Part shown: in pieces, positions 1 to 9,015 of the stretch
Numbering within the stretch: position 1 is the first letter of the stretch
Layout: the number at the start of each line of letters is the position of its first letter
DNA from: Frankia alni ACN14a
Lineage (GTDB): Bacteria; Actinomycetota; Actinomycetes; Frankiales; Frankiaceae
DNA length: 64,000 nt
Direction of reading: 5' to 3'
Assembly (NCBI RefSeq): GCF_000058485.1
Contig: NC_008278.1
Span: 1,172,962 to 1,236,961 of the forward strand
Translations under genes and position numbers: made by a program
The notes under the pieces: model-generated
Told to the model about the DNA's origin: nothing
What the model saw: the letters and a program-made list of their open reading frames with translations, nothing else
The model's database searches: none

Positions 1-182
1 TGTCCGACGACTGGACCGTCGTGACCCAGGACGGCAGCCTCGCCGCGCACACCGAGCACTCGGTGGCGATCACCCCGCGGGGCCCCTGGGTGCTGACCGA
101 GCCCGACGGTGGGGTTGCGCGGCTCGCCGCGCTCGGCGTCGCCTGCGGGCAGCCCGCCGACGCCCCGTCCGGCATCGGCTGA
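1..182 (+). CDS. map: Type I methionine aminopeptidase, C-terminal fragment
   Basis: The frame beginning at base 3 is open to a TGA at 180-182 and gives the last 59 residues of a protein cut by the window edge. It reads [20 protein letters not shown], followed by [13 protein letters not shown]. This matches the C-terminal strand of type I methionine aminopeptidases, where the Glu in the EH motif is a metal ligand. The enzyme removes the initiator Met from new proteins. Its place directly before infA is the usual actinobacterial order (secY-adk-map-infA). The last 20 or so residues, rich in Ala and Gly, look like a short non-conserved tail. The identification rests on a short stretch plus synteny. 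Confidence 0.75.
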   Translation, partial: SDDWTVVTQDGSLAAHTEHSVAITPRGPWVLTEPDGGVARLAALGVACGQPADAPSGIG

Positions 183-189
183 GCCTGTG

Positions 190-219
190 TTGGCCCTTGA
201 CGGATGGGCCACGTACACT
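190..219 (+). promoter_or_regulatory. Candidate infA promoter
   Basis: TTGGCC (190-195) and TACACT (214-219) are separated by 18 bp and resemble sigma-70-type -35 and -10 boxes. They lie about 215 bp before infA, so the transcript would have a long leader. A nearby TTGACG (197-202) is only 11 bp from the same -10 and is too close to be its -35. Inferred from sequence only. Confidence 0.4.
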
Positions 220-436
220 CTTCAGTTGGCGGTCTCCTCACGCCGGTGTGCTCCACCGCGTCGATAGCAGTCCTGAAACGTGGCAGTTGCGGTCGGTGGC
301 AGTGTGGTTGGCGGTCCGTGGTCCCCTTCGGGGTCGGCGGGCCCTGACCTGGGTCTTTCCGGACTAATGTCCGGTCAGCTCGACCGGGCGCGGCCGAACC
401 GCCGATTCAGTCGTCGACGTCAGGACAGCGGAGGAC

Positions 437-658
437 ATGCCGAAGAAGGACGGGGCCATCGAGATCGAGGGCCGTGTGGTGGAGCCGCTCCCGAACGCAA
501 TGTTCCGGGTCGAGCTCCAGAACGGTCATCGCGTTCTCGCCCACATCAGCGGCAAGATGCGTCAGCACTACATCCGGATCCTGCCGGAGGACCGCGTCGT
601 GGTCGAGCTCTCGCCCTACGACCTGTCTCGCGGCCGCATCGTCTACCGCTACAAGTAG
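437..658 (+). CDS. infA: Translation initiation factor IF-1
   Basis: This 73-residue protein is exactly the family length. It is a single S1-like OB fold that binds the A site of the 30S subunit during initiation, with IF-2 and IF-3. The start [20 protein letters not shown] and the later segment [13 protein letters not shown] are diagnostic. The ATG at 437 is chosen because GGAGG lies about 4-8 bases upstream and because the family begins with M-(A/P)-K-K-(D/E). It is the first gene after map and the first of a ribosomal series (rpmJ, rpsM, rpsK, rpsD, rpoA, rplQ). Nothing is unusual in the protein. Confidence 0.98.
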   Translation: MPKKDGAIEIEGRVVEPLPNAMFRVELQNGHRVLAHISGKMRQHYIRILPEDRVVVELSPYDLSRGRIVYRYK

Positions 659-737
659 TCGATCTCCTCCACCTCGCTCGTACCACCATCCCATCGCCAC
701 GCGCGGCCCGCGGCTGCGCAGGAGGTCCGCAACAGCC

Positions 738-851
738 GTGAAGGTCAAGCCCAGCGTCAAGAAGATCTGTGACAAGTGCAAGGTGATCCGCCGCCACGGG
801 CGCGTCATGGTCATCTGCGACAACCTTCGTCACAAGCAGCGTCAGGGCTGA
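738..851 (+). CDS. rpmJ: 50S ribosomal protein L36
   Basis: This 37-residue protein begins at a GTG and starts [20 protein letters not shown]. It is the usual L36 length and carries the zinc-ribbon pattern Cys-X2-Cys ... Cys ... His (CDKC, later ICDNLRH), so it is the zinc-binding C+ form. L36 sits in the peptidyl-transferase side of the large subunit. AGGAGG lies at 720-725, about 12 bases before the GTG, slightly farther than normal, but no other start gives the conserved N-terminus. It lies 79 bp after infA, as in most bacteria. Confidence 0.96.
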   Translation: MKVKPSVKKICDKCKVIRRHGRVMVICDNLRHKQRQG

Positions 852-985
852 AGCCACTGACGGGTGGGCCTCGCCCTGCCGGCGGCGCGCGCAGGCGCGC
901 CGCGCGGCCCGGCTGAGGAACACCGCACCCAAGCGATGCCAGGCGTCCCCGCGCGGGACGTCTCACCCCCGGTCGGAGGCCGGGG

Positions 986-1010
986 CCCGGCCGGCACTGT
1001 GCCGGCCGGG
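986..1010 (+). terminator. GC-rich hairpin between rpmJ and rpsM
   Basis: A perfect 10-bp stem (986-995 with 1001-1010) closes a 5-base loop. No T-run follows. It could be a partial terminator, an mRNA-processing site or a fold in the 205-base rpmJ-rpsM leader. Only the structure is seen. Confidence 0.35.
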
Positions 1011-1056
1011 GCGGCATCGCCCGAGACCTCCGGTTGCAGGAAGGAAACATCCGTAC

Positions 1057-1437
1057 ATGGCACGCCTCTCCGGCGTCGACCTCCCCCGCGAGAAGCGGGT
1101 CGAGATCGCCCTGACCTACATCTTCGGGATCGGCCGTACCCGCTCTCGGGAGACCCTCGCCGCCACCGGGGTCAATCCGGACACCCGTGTCCGCGACCTG
1201 AGCGAGGACGAGATCGTCCGGCTGCGCGAGTGGATCGACGCGAACTACCGGGTGGAGGGCGACCTCAACCGGGAGATCAAGCAGGACATCCGCCGCAAGA
1301 TGGAGATCGGCTGCTACCAGGGTCTCCGGCACCGCCGGAACCTGCCGGTCCACGGTCAGCGCACGCACACCAACGCCCGCACCCGCAAGGGCCCGCGCCG
1401 TGCCATCGCCGGTAAGAAGAAGGCCGGCAAGAAGTAG
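1057..1437 (+). CDS. rpsM: 30S ribosomal protein S13
   Basis: This 126-residue S13 begins [20 protein letters not shown]. It has the helix-two-turn-helix core ([13 protein letters not shown]) and the basic C-terminal tail ([14 protein letters not shown], then AGKKKAGKK) that reaches the P-site tRNA. S13 sits in the head of the 30S subunit and contacts the 50S through bridges B1a/b. AGGAAGG lies just upstream of the ATG at 1057. It follows rpmJ after 205 bp that hold a hairpin and is followed by rpsK after 81 bp, so it belongs to the alpha-operon part of the ribosomal cluster. Confidence 0.98.
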   Translation: MARLSGVDLPREKRVEIALTYIFGIGRTRSRETLAATGVNPDTRVRDLSEDEIVRLREWIDANYRVEGDLNREIKQDIRRKMEIGCYQGLRHRRNLPVHGQRTHTNARTRKGPRRAIAGKKKAGKK

Positions 1438-1518
1438 TCAGGGCGCCCGGCGGGCCGCTCGGCCCGGCCTCGGACGACCACTGATCGACGACCTCGCAGA
1501 CGGAGACCACACGCGAAG

Positions 1519-1923
1519 ATGCCTCCCAAGACTCGCGCCGCCGGCGCCAAGAAGGTCCGGCGCAAAGAAAAGAAGAACGTCGCCCACGGGCACGCTCACA
1601 TCAAGAGCACGTTCAACAACACGATCGTTTCGATCACCGATCCCACCGGGAACGTGATCTCCTGGGCCTCCGCCGGCCACGTCGGCTTCAAGGGCTCCCG
1701 GAAGTCCACCCCCTTCGCCGCGCAGATGGCCGCCGAGAACGCGGCCCGCAAGGCGCAGGAGCACGGGATGCGCAAGGTCGACGTGTTCGTGAAGGGCCCC
1801 GGCTCCGGCCGGGAGACCGCGATCCGCTCGCTGCAGGCCGCTGGCCTGGAGGTCGGGGCGATCCAGGACGTCACCCCGACCCCCCACAACGGTTGCCGCC
1901 CGCCCAAGCGGCGCAGGGTGTGA
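1519..1923 (+). CDS. rpsK: 30S ribosomal protein S11
   Basis: This 134-residue S11 begins [20 protein letters not shown]. The core motifs [17 protein letters not shown] and [20 protein letters not shown] are characteristic, and the C-terminus [15 protein letters not shown] is invariant in the family. S11 forms the platform of the 30S subunit with S6 and S18, near the mRNA exit. The basic N-terminal extension is normal for Actinobacteria. It is flanked by rpsM and rpsD on the same strand. Confidence 0.98.
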   Translation: MPPKTRAAGAKKVRRKEKKNVAHGHAHIKSTFNNTIVSITDPTGNVISWASAGHVGFKGSRKSTPFAAQMAAENAARKAQEHGMRKVDVFVKGPGSGRETAIRSLQAAGLEVGAIQDVTPTPHNGCRPPKRRRV

Positions 1924-2018
1924 CCGTGCGGCGTGACGACCGCGGCCGGGATGGCGTCCCGGCCGGAGTCGTGGCGTCGCGTTCGAGTTCGCGCCAGGAG
2001 ACGAGAGAGAAGGACTAG

Positions 2019-2648
2019 ATGGCCCGTTACACCGGCGCGGACTGCAAGCGTTGCCGCCGCGAGAAGACGAAGCTGTTCCTCAAGGGCAGCAAGTGCGACA
2101 CCCCGAAGTGCCCGATCGAGATCCGGCCCTACCCGCCGGGCGAGCACGGTCGGGGCCGTACCAAGGACTCCGAGTACCTGCTGCAGAAGCGCGAGAAGCA
2201 GAAGTGCGCGCGGATCTACGGCATCCTGGAGAAGCAGTTCCGGGGCTACTACGACGAGGCGAACCGTCGGGCCGGCAAGACCGGTGACGAGCTGCTGAAG
2301 ATCCTCGAGTCGCGGCTCGACAACGTCGTCTACCGGGGGGGCTTCGCGCCGTCCCGCGACGCCGCCCGCCAGGCCGTCCGGCACGGCCACGTCCAGGTCA
2401 ACGGGCGCAAGGTCGACATCCCGAGCTACCGGATCAGCGAGAACGACATCGTCGAGATCGCGCCGAAGGCCCGGGAGCTCACCCCGTTCATCGTCGCCCG
2501 GGAGACCGCGGGCCAGGGCCGGGCCGTCCCGGCGTGGCTGGAGTCCATCCCGAGCCAGATGCGGATCCTGGTGCACTCCCTGCCGGCCCGGCAGGTCATC
2601 GACACCCAGGTCCAGGAGCAGCTGATCGTCGAGCTGTACTCCAAGTAG
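2019..2648 (+). CDS. rpsD: 30S ribosomal protein S4
   Basis: This 209-residue S4 begins MARYTGADCKRCRREKTKLF. The N-terminal part carries cysteines at about positions 9, 12, 26 and 31, the zinc-binding C+ form. The S4 RNA-binding domain follows (SRLDNVVYRGGFAPSRDAAR and VRHGHVQVNGRKV). S4 nucleates 16S rRNA folding and in many bacteria represses its own operon. GAGAGAAGGA precedes the ATG at 2019. A short direct repeat (GTAGTTCCGGTCGCCC) overlaps and follows the stop codon. Confidence 0.98.
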   Translation: MARYTGADCKRCRREKTKLFLKGSKCDTPKCPIEIRPYPPGEHGRGRTKDSEYLLQKREKQKCARIYGILEKQFRGYYDEANRRAGKTGDELLKILESRLDNVVYRGGFAPSRDAARQAVRHGHVQVNGRKVDIPSYRISENDIVEIAPKARELTPFIVARETAGQGRAVPAWLESIPSQMRILVHSLPARQVIDTQVQEQLIVELYSK

Positions 2649-2727
2649 TTCCGGTCGCCCGTAGTTCCGGTCGCCCCCGTCGCGTGGCAGCGGGGCACAC
2701 TGGAGGAGCGACAACCGGTGCCGTGCG

Positions 2728-2801
2728 CGCCGCCCGGGTGGTTGACCGGGCGGCGGGCGGACACCGGGCCCGCGGGTGGGACGGACCGATGTCCCACCCG
2801 C
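2728..2801 (+). other. Two hairpins in the rpsD-rpoA gap
   Basis: The 223-base gap holds two perfect inverted repeats: 2728-2737 with 2746-2755 (10 bp, 8-base loop) and 2772-2782 with 2791-2801 (11 bp, 8-base loop). Neither has a T-run. They could tune read-through into rpoA or serve as mRNA cleavage or stability elements. Only the pairing potential is seen. Confidence 0.5.
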
Positions 2802-2871
2802 CGGCTCCCGAACCGGGAGCCCGCAGCACACGGCGTCATATGGCGGTCGCCGTGGTCGGAAGGATCGCAAC

Positions 2872-3921
2872 ATGCTGATCGCTCAGCGTCCCACCCTCGT
2901 CGAGGACCCGATCTCCGAGTTCCGGTCGCGTTTCGTGATCGAGCCGCTGGAGCCGGGCTTCGGCTACACCCTCGGCAACTCGCTGCGCCGGACCCTGCTG
3001 TCCTCCATCCCCGGCGCCTCGGTGACCAGCATCCGCATCGACGGGGTGCTGCACGAGTTCTCCACCGTGCCCGGCGTCAAGGAGGACGTGACCGACCTGA
3101 TCCTGAACCTCAAGGAACTGGTCGTCAGCTCCGACAACGACGAGCCGACGGTGATGTACCTGCGCAAGCAGGGCCCCGGCGAGGTCACGGCGGCGGACAT
3201 CGCCCCGCCGGCCGGCGTCGAGGTGCACAGCCCCGAGCTGCGCCTGGCCACCCTCAACGACAAGGGCAAGCTCGAGATCGAGCTGACCGTCGAGCGGGGT
3301 CGCGGGTACGTCAGCGCGGCCCAGAACAAGCAGGCCGGCCAGGAGATCGGGCGGATCCCGATCGACTCGATCTACTCGCCGGTGCTGAAGGTGACCTACA
3401 AGGTCGAGGCGACCCGCGTCGAGCAGCGCACCGACTTCGACCGGCTCATCGTCGACGTCGAGACGAAGCCGTCGATCTCCCCGCGCGACGCGATGGCGAG
3501 CGCCGGCAAGACCCTGGTCGGCCTGTTCGGGCTGGCCCAGGAGCTCAACGCCGAGGCGGAGGGCGTGGACATCGGCCCGTCCGCCGCGGACGCGGCGCTG
3601 GCGGCCGACCTCGCGCTGCCGATCGAGGAGATGGACCTGACCGTCCGCTCCTACAACTGCCTCAAGCGCGAGGGCATCCACACGATCGGCGAGCTGGTCT
3701 CCCGCAGCGAGGCCGACCTGCTCGACATCCGCAACTTCGGGCAGAAGTCGATCGACGAGGTCAAGACGAAGCTCGGCGCGATGGGCCTGCAGCTCAAGGA
3801 CTCCCCGCCCGGATTCGACCCGCGTCAGGCCGTGGACACCTACGGCACCGACAGCTACAACCCGGCGTTCTCCGACCCGTCCGACGACGGCGCGGAGTTC
3901 GTCGAGACCGAACAGTACTGA
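2872..3921 (+). CDS. rpoA: DNA-directed RNA polymerase subunit alpha
   Basis: This 349-residue alpha subunit assembles core RNA polymerase through its N-terminal dimerisation domain and contacts UP elements and activators through its C-terminal domain. The N-terminal domain shows [20 protein letters not shown] and [20 protein letters not shown]. The C-terminal domain shows [17 protein letters not shown] and [15 protein letters not shown]. The ATG at 2872 is used although the frame is open from 2776, because GGAAGGA lies 7 bases upstream and the protein then starts MLIAQRPTL as in relatives. An acidic tail ends FVETEQY. A strong hairpin follows at once. Confidence 0.98.
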   Translation: MLIAQRPTLVEDPISEFRSRFVIEPLEPGFGYTLGNSLRRTLLSSIPGASVTSIRIDGVLHEFSTVPGVKEDVTDLILNLKELVVSSDNDEPTVMYLRKQGPGEVTAADIAPPAGVEVHSPELRLATLNDKGKLEIELTVERGRGYVSAAQNKQAGQEIGRIPIDSIYSPVLKVTYKVEATRVEQRTDFDRLIVDVETKPSISPRDAMASAGKTLVGLFGLAQELNAEAEGVDIGPSAADAALAADLALPIEEMDLTVRSYNCLKREGIHTIGELVSRSEADLLDIRNFGQKSIDEVKTKLGAMGLQLKDSPPGFDPRQAVDTYGTDSYNPAFSDPSDDGAEFVETEQY

Positions 3922-3927
3922 CCTTCA

Positions 3928-3959
3928 CGAGGGCCCCCGCCCACCGGCGGGGGCCCTCG
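3928..3959 (+). terminator. 14-bp hairpin directly after rpoA
   Basis: A perfect 14-bp stem (3928-3941 with 3946-3959) closed by a CACC loop lies 7 bases after the rpoA stop. It has no T-run. Since rplQ follows within 80 bp and no clear promoter lies between, it is more likely a partial terminator or 3'-end stabiliser than an absolute stop. Confidence 0.5.
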
Positions 3960-4038
3960 ACGACCTCCGGTGGCGCATGCCGCCGTCCTACGGGCGGGCA
4001 GCCTGGCGGGACAGTGAAAGGAACGAGGAGCACTCATC

Positions 4039-4653
4039 ATGCCCACGCCAACGAAGGGCGCCCGGCTCGGCGGCAGCCCCGCACATGAGCGGCTGCTGCT
4101 GGCCAACCTCGCCACCGCGCTGTTCGAGCACGGCGGCATCACCACCACCGAGGCCAAGGCCAAGCGGCTGCGCCCGTACGCCGAGCGGCTGGTGACCTTC
4201 GCCAAGCGCGGCGACCTGCACGCCCGGCGCCGCGTCATGCGCCACGTGCGGGACAACTCGGTGGTGCACACCCTGTTCACCGAGATCGGCCCGCGGTACG
4301 CCAACCGGGACGGTGGCTACACCCGGATCATCAAGCTCGGCAACCGCAAGGGCGACAACGCCCCGCTGGCCCGCATCGAGCTGGTGGAGGCGCTGACCGT
4401 CGGCCAGCAGGCCGTCGGCGAGGCCGAGCGCGCCCGCGGAACCCGCTTCTCCGAGCGGCGCAAGCCGACCGGTGCCACCGCCGAGGCCGCCGAGGACCTG
4501 GCGAGCGAGTCGCCGACCGCCGCCGCCGTGGCAGCGCAGTCCGCCGAGGAGCAGGCCCCCGTCGAGGAGACGCTCACCGCCCAGGCGGCCGAGACGTCGG
4601 CGGCCACCGTCGAGGAGACGGACGACGACGGTCCGGCCGAGTCGAAGTCCTGA
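4039..4653 (+). CDS. rplQ: 50S ribosomal protein L17 with long acidic tail
   Basis: The first 120 residues are a normal L17 ([20 protein letters not shown], then [16 protein letters not shown] and [18 protein letters not shown]). The last 80 residues, rich in Ala, Glu, Thr and Ser and ending [10 protein letters not shown], form a low-complexity acidic tail that E. coli L17 lacks but actinobacterial versions often have. L17 sits near the exit of the polypeptide tunnel, so the tail would be on the ribosome surface. AAAGGAACGAGGAG precedes the ATG at 4039. It ends the ribosomal operon, with a strong terminator 67 bases on. Confidence 0.96.
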   Translation: MPTPTKGARLGGSPAHERLLLANLATALFEHGGITTTEAKAKRLRPYAERLVTFAKRGDLHARRRVMRHVRDNSVVHTLFTEIGPRYANRDGGYTRIIKLGNRKGDNAPLARIELVEALTVGQQAVGEAERARGTRFSERRKPTGATAEAAEDLASESPTAAAVAAQSAEEQAPVEETLTAQAAETSAATVEETDDDGPAESKS

Positions 4654-4719
4654 CCAGGGAGATCCCTCGTCGAGGACGCGGTCTGCCGCCGCCGCCCGCG
4701 TCCCGCCGGTAGCTCCCGC

Positions 4720-4752
4720 AAGGCCCGCCGCCCATCATGGGCGGCGGGCCTT
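4720..4752 (+). terminator. Terminator after rplQ
   Basis: A perfect 15-bp stem (4720-4734 with 4738-4752) has a 3-base loop and ends in TT. It lies between rplQ and truA, so truA probably has its own promoter downstream of it. Confidence 0.8.
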
Positions 4753-4859
4753 CGCCGTTCAGGTCGCCGCGTTCGTTCCACGCTCGGGGTGCCTGTCGGG
4801 GTGCCGCCGGGACCGCCGCGTCGTGCCCCACCTGCACGCCGCCGTACGGGGAGAGACAG

Positions 4860-5756
4860 ATGTCCGATGTCGTGGGATCCGATCCGCGGGTGCCCCACGC
4901 GGTGCCCGGCGCCGTGACGGACGTGGCGGCGCGGGCGGCGGGCCTGGTCCGGCTGCGCCTGGACATCGCCTACGACGGCACGCCGTTCGCCGGCTGGGCC
5001 CGTCAGCCTGGCCAGCGGACCGTGCAGGGCGACGTGGAGGATGCGCTCATCCGGGTCGCCCGGCTGGCGGCCGTGCGCCTGACGGTGGCCGGGCGCACCG
5101 ACTCCGGGGTGCACGCCGCCGGGCAGGTCGCCCACGTCGACCTCCCCACGGACGTCCCGCTCGGCGGGCTCGCGCGGCGGCTCAACGGCGTCCTCGACCG
5201 GTCGGTCCGGGTCACCGGCCTCGCCCCCGCGCCGGCCGGGTTCGACGCCCGCTTCTCGGCGCTGTCCCGGCGTTACGTCTACCGCATCACCGACGCGCCG
5301 TTCGGCGCCGAGCCGCTGCGGCGGTTCGACACCCTTGCCTGGCCGCGGCCGCTGGACGTACCGGCGATGGCCTCGGCGGCGCTGCTGCTGGTCGGCGAGC
5401 ACGACTTCGCGGCCTTCTGTCGTCGGCGGGAGGGCGCGACGACCGTGCGCACCCTGCTGCGCCTCGATGTGCTGCGCCGCCCCGACGGGGTGGTCGTCGC
5501 CGACGTCGAGGCGGACGCCTTCTGCCACTCGATGGTCCGGGCGCTCGTCGGGGCGTTGCTGGCGGTGGGAGAGGGGCGTCGGCCGCCGCAGTGGCCGGCC
5601 GCGGTCCTGCGCCGCGGACTGCGCGATCCGGCCGTCACCGTCGCCCCCGCGCACGGGCTGACGCTGGTCGAGGTGCGTTACCCCCCGGACACTGAGCTGG
5701 CGGCGCGGGCCGAGGTCACCCGGGCCGTGCGCGTGCCGACCACCCCGTCCGGCTGA
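4860..5756 (+). CDS. truA: tRNA pseudouridine(38-40) synthase
   Basis: The product is 298 residues, a cytoplasmic enzyme that converts U38-U40 of tRNA anticodon arms to pseudouridine. The N-terminal motif [16 protein letters not shown] and the catalytic motif [17 protein letters not shown] are clear; the nucleophilic Asp is residue 81. HDFAAFCRR and [11 protein letters not shown] are the other family blocks. The frame is open from 4737, but that start lies inside the terminator, so the ATG at 4860, preceded by GGGGAGAGA, is used. It converges on a minus-strand gene with only 21 bp between them. Confidence 0.95.
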   Translation: MSDVVGSDPRVPHAVPGAVTDVAARAAGLVRLRLDIAYDGTPFAGWARQPGQRTVQGDVEDALIRVARLAAVRLTVAGRTDSGVHAAGQVAHVDLPTDVPLGGLARRLNGVLDRSVRVTGLAPAPAGFDARFSALSRRYVYRITDAPFGAEPLRRFDTLAWPRPLDVPAMASAALLLVGEHDFAAFCRRREGATTVRTLLRLDVLRRPDGVVVADVEADAFCHSMVRALVGALLAVGEGRRPPQWPAAVLRRGLRDPAVTVAPAHGLTLVEVRYPPDTELAARAEVTRAVRVPTTPSG

Positions 5757-5777
5757 GGTCTGCCGAGGCCCGTGACG

Positions 5778-7634
5778 TCAGCGGCGCGGACCGTGCCCGA
5801 GCACCGCCCGGTCGCCCATCGGCTCGGTGGCGAGCGTGGCAAGGTCGGTCTGGGCGTTGCGCAGCGCCGGGTCGGTGGCCGCGCCCGCGGTGCCGTCGAC
5901 GTACGCGATCTGGGTGTAGACGAGATAGTGCCCGCGGCTCAGCGCACTGCGCCAGGAGTTGTTCCCGCCCGGCCCGGTGATCTGCGTGTTCTGGATCGTG
6001 CCGGCCGGGATCGGCAGCGGCACGATGCCGCCGCGGCCCTGGTTGAGCACCTGCGCGGCCTGGGTGGCCGTCGCGCTGGTGTCCAGGGAGAACACGGTCA
6101 CTCCCGCGAGTACCTGCCGTGCGCCCGGCTGGGGATGGCTGAGGAACAGCGAGCGCACCACCTGCCGGCAGTGCGGGGCCTTCACCTGGGCGATCAGATC
6201 GCCGGTGAGGTTCGGGCAGCCGGAGTCGAGCTTGCGGGCGAGTCGCTGGTAGCCACGCCCGTCGACCGCGACGGACGACTCGGGGAAGAACTCCTCGGGG
6301 GTGATCGGATCCGCGTCGACCGCGGCGCTGTCGAGGAAGTTCGCCGGTATCGGCGGCAACGAGGCCGTCGCGGCCGGCGCGGCGGCGCCCTTGTCGTCCC
6401 CGCCGCGCAACGCGACGACCGCCACAGCCGCGATGAGTACCAGGACGGCTCCGGCGACGACGGCCAGCAGCCGCCGGGAACCGCTGACCCGGCCCGCCAG
6501 GCCGGATCGTCCTCCTCGCCCGGCCGCGGGAGGAGGAGGACCGGCGCCGGTGCGGCCGCCGGCGCCGTCGGGCTCGTCGGGGTAGCCGTCCCCGTCGGGG
6601 TCTTCGTCCCCGTCGGCGTACCTGTCCCCGTCGGGGTACTCGTCGCTGTTCGGGTACTCGTCGCTGTTCGGATACCCGTTGTTCGGATACCCGTTGTCCG
6701 GGTAGCCGCCGCCGGCTGCCTGGTTGTCCAGGTCGCCGAGGTCGGTCCAGGCGGGAGGGGCGGGCGTGTCGGTCGGGGAGCTGGTGCCGGACAGGGGATG
6801 CGGCTCGGTCTGGGGATGTGGCTCGGTCTGGGGATGCGGGTTGGTTCGGGGACCTGGGTGGGCGAGGGGGGTGACGCCGGTCAGCCGGCCGGGCGCGCCC
6901 GACCAGCCCCGGATCGACCAGCCGCTCGCCGGTTCGGACGGCGCGGGCTGCGCGCCCGACCGCGGTGGGAAGCCGGTGCCGGCTTCCGCGCCGATCCCTG
7001 GGGCAGCACTCGTCGGCGCGGCGTCGCCGGCCGCGGGTCGTTCCGATCGCGGTACGCCGAGGCCCACGGCCCCGGTAGCCGGTCGGGACGCCGGACGTTC
7101 GTGGCGGCCCGGCCAGGCCGCCGTGGCAGCACCCGGGTGCGTCCCTGCCGTGCCGGTGGATGCCGTGCCGGTGGACGCCTGATCGGTGGATGGCTGGTCG
7201 GTCGGGGACTGGTCGGTCGAGGTCTGGTCGAAGGACGGCCACTCGGACGCGGACGGCTCGGGCGGCGCGGCCTCGGACGAGGTCGACCCGGCCGGCCCCG
7301 GAGCCGAACTCGCGCTGGTGGCGAGGTGGTCGAACGAGAAGGCGTAGCTGCGGGGGCCGCCGAAGAGGGGATCGTCGCTCGGGGGCGTCCAACCGTCGTA
7401 GCTGACGTAGCGGCCGCGCAGGTCCTGGCCTCCGGATGACGCCGGACTCGGCAGATCGGGACCGGGCACACCGGCCGCGCCGGTGAGAGCCGCCGCGGCG
7501 GCTCCCGGGGGTCCGGACGGCCTGCCGGCGGAATCGATCGGGTCGTCCGGCCGGGCGGCGCGGTCCGGTCGGTCGCGCGGCGGAGTGCCCGACCCCGCGC
7601 GCGTCTCGTGTCCCTCGCCACCCAATTCAGTCAT
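5778..7634 (-). CDS. Single-pass membrane protein with disordered N-terminal half
   Basis: The family is not recognised. The predicted product is 618 residues. Residues 1-385 are low-complexity and rich in Pro, Ser, Thr, Gly and Asp. They include repeats such as PHPQTEPHPQTEPH and DQSPTDQPSTDQ, and an acidic Tyr-Pro-Asp stretch (NSDEYPNSDEYPDGDRY). One transmembrane helix follows at about 385-408 (LLAVVAGAVLVLIAAVAVVA). The roughly 210-residue C-terminal domain, probably outside the cell, has two cysteines and motifs such as TPEEFFPESSVAVDG. The ATG at 7634 is preferred over upstream in-frame starts, whose sequence is Arg/Pro-rich and looks non-coding. It stands alone between truA and rplM. 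A surface or envelope role is inference. Confidence 0.7.
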   Translation of the reverse strand: MTELGGEGHETRAGSGTPPRDRPDRAARPDDPIDSAGRPSGPPGAAAAALTGAAGVPGPDLPSPASSGGQDLRGRYVSYDGWTPPSDDPLFGGPRSYAFSFDHLATSASSAPGPAGSTSSEAAPPEPSASEWPSFDQTSTDQSPTDQPSTDQASTGTASTGTAGTHPGAATAAWPGRHERPASRPATGAVGLGVPRSERPAAGDAAPTSAAPGIGAEAGTGFPPRSGAQPAPSEPASGWSIRGWSGAPGRLTGVTPLAHPGPRTNPHPQTEPHPQTEPHPLSGTSSPTDTPAPPAWTDLGDLDNQAAGGGYPDNGYPNNGYPNSDEYPNSDEYPDGDRYADGDEDPDGDGYPDEPDGAGGRTGAGPPPPAAGRGGRSGLAGRVSGSRRLLAVVAGAVLVLIAAVAVVALRGGDDKGAAAPAATASLPPIPANFLDSAAVDADPITPEEFFPESSVAVDGRGYQRLARKLDSGCPNLTGDLIAQVKAPHCRQVVRSLFLSHPQPGARQVLAGVTVFSLDTSATATQAAQVLNQGRGGIVPLPIPAGTIQNTQITGPGGNNSWRSALSRGHYLVYTQIAYVDGTAGAATDPALRNAQTDLATLATEPMGDRAVLGHGPRR

Positions 7635-7955
7635 CTCGGTCAGAATAGCTAGCTCGCTGGAGGGTGCCAGCCCATCTGCGGGCATCCCCGCGCGGGCGCC
7701 CCGTCCGACGCCCGCCCGATACACTGGGCAGCCAGCGAGGTTTCGACGGGCCGGGTGGGTCGGGCGCGTGTGGTGCGGTTGGCGTCCTGACGGCGATGGC
7801 TGGTCGGGCCGCTCGGCGGTCCGCTCAGATCGCCTGGTAACCTCAAAGACTGCTGCGCGTGACACGTCCCGTCTGCGCGCTCACCATTCTTGACGAGATC
7901 CGCCCGAGGCCCCTCGGAGTTCCAGGCGGAGTCGTCCGAACGAGAAGGCAGACCT
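7635..7955. promoter_or_regulatory. Divergent upstream region of rplM and the membrane protein
   Basis: This 321-bp gap must hold the promoters of both divergent genes. A TACACT -10-like hexamer at 7720-7725 faces rplM, with no good -35. No gene or strong hairpin was seen. Confidence 0.3.
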
Positions 7956-8399
7956 GTGCGCACGTACCAGCCCAAGCCCGCGGATGTCCAGCGTGTGTGG
8001 CACGTCATCGATGCCACCGACGTGGTGCTCGGTCGGCTGGCGACCCAGGCCGCCACGCTGCTGCGTGGCAAGCACAAGCCGTACTTCGCCCCGCACATCG
8101 ACACCGGCGACTTCGTCATCGTCGTCAACGCCGGCAAGGTCGCGCTGAGCGGGAACAAGCGTCAGCAGGCCCAGTACCACCGGCACTCGGGCTTCCCGGG
8201 CGGTCTGCGCAGCACCTCGTACGGTGAACTGCTCGACACGCGGCCGCAGATCATCATTGAGAAGGCCATCAAGGGCATGCTGCCGAAGAACAAGCTCGGC
8301 CGCGCCCAGGGCACCAAGCTGAAGGTCTACGCGGGGCCGACGCACCCGCACGACGCTCAGCAGCCCACCCCGTTCGAGATCATCCAGGTCGCGCAGTAA
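7956..8399 (+). CDS. rplM: 50S ribosomal protein L13
   Basis: This 147-residue L13 is the exact family length when read from the GTG at 7956 ([20 protein letters not shown]). GAGAAGG lies about 8 bases upstream. Conserved blocks [29 protein letters not shown] and [13 protein letters not shown] identify it. L13 is an early assembly protein of the 50S subunit. It is paired with rpsI 93 bp downstream, as in nearly all bacteria, and the pair is unlinked from the main ribosomal cluster. Confidence 0.97.
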   Translation: MRTYQPKPADVQRVWHVIDATDVVLGRLATQAATLLRGKHKPYFAPHIDTGDFVIVVNAGKVALSGNKRQQAQYHRHSGFPGGLRSTSYGELLDTRPQIIIEKAIKGMLPKNKLGRAQGTKLKVYAGPTHPHDAQQPTPFEIIQVAQ

Positions 8400-8492
8400 C
8401 CGCTGACCTCCTCCAGCCGGTCGGCGGGCGGTGTTGATCCGCTCCGGGCGCCGGCTACGGGAACCACGCATCAACCGAGGAAGGAACGCGAC

Positions 8493-8900
8493 GTGGCTGT
8501 CGTGACCGACGTACAGGGCAACCCCCGCGCCACTGGGCGGCGCAAGGAGGCGGTCGTCCGCGTGCGCCTGCTCCCCGGCAACGGGAAGTGGACGCTCAAC
8601 GGGCGGACGCTGGAGGAGTACTTCCCCAACAAGGTGCACCAGCAGCTCGTCAACGAGCCGCTGAAGGCGCTGGACAAGGCCGAGTCGTACGACATCGTCG
8701 CCCGGCTGCACGGCGGCGGGGTGTCGGGCCAGGCCGGCGCCCTTCGCCTCGCCATCGCCCGCGCGCTGACGCTGGCGGAGGAGGAGTCACGGCCTACTCT
8801 CAAGAAGGCCGGCTTCCTGACCCGAGACGCCCGGGTCAAGGAGCGCAAGAAGTACGGGCTGAAGAAGGCCCGTAAGGCTCCGCAGTACAGCAAGCGCTGA
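8493..8900 (+). CDS. rpsI: 30S ribosomal protein S9
   Basis: This 135-residue S9 starts at GTG 8493 ([20 protein letters not shown]), with GAGGAAGG just upstream. Its core includes [20 protein letters not shown] and [20 protein letters not shown]. The C-terminus is the basic tail [12 protein letters not shown], whose final Lys-Arg reaches the P-site tRNA. It is the second gene of the rplM-rpsI pair. Confidence 0.97.
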   Translation: MAVVTDVQGNPRATGRRKEAVVRVRLLPGNGKWTLNGRTLEEYFPNKVHQQLVNEPLKALDKAESYDIVARLHGGGVSGQAGALRLAIARALTLAEEESRPTLKKAGFLTRDARVKERKKYGLKKARKAPQYSKR

Positions 8901-8905
8901 CCTTG

Positions 8906-8956
8906 CGTCCCCCTCGTCGGCGCGCCCCCGCGATGGGCGCGCCTGCGGAGGGGACG
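8906..8956 (+). terminator. Nested hairpin between rpsI and glmM
   Basis: Inner perfect stem of 9 bp (8919-8927 with 8935-8943) is enclosed by an outer 7-bp stem (8906-8912 with 8950-8956). It lies 6 bases after rpsI and probably ends most rplM-rpsI transcripts. No T-run is present. Confidence 0.5.
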
Positions 8957-9015
8957 GGTGCCGCCGGTGCGTGCCTCGGTCTCCGCCTGAACCTTCGACT
9001 TCATGGGAGACCTCA

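Noticed and set aside
197-219. TTGACG with TACACT as the infA promoter
   Set aside because: The spacer is only 11 bp; TTGGCC at 190-195 gives a normal 18-bp spacer.
1596-2873. 425-codon minus-strand frame opposite rpsK and rpsD
   Set aside because: Antisense shadow of ribosomal genes; Asp/Leu/Val-rich composition follows from the complementary strand's codon bias, and no family motif is seen.
5772-7439. 555-codon plus-strand frame opposite the anchored protein
   Set aside because: Gly/Val/Arg repeats mirror the low-complexity minus-strand gene, which has a transmembrane helix and codon bias in its favour.
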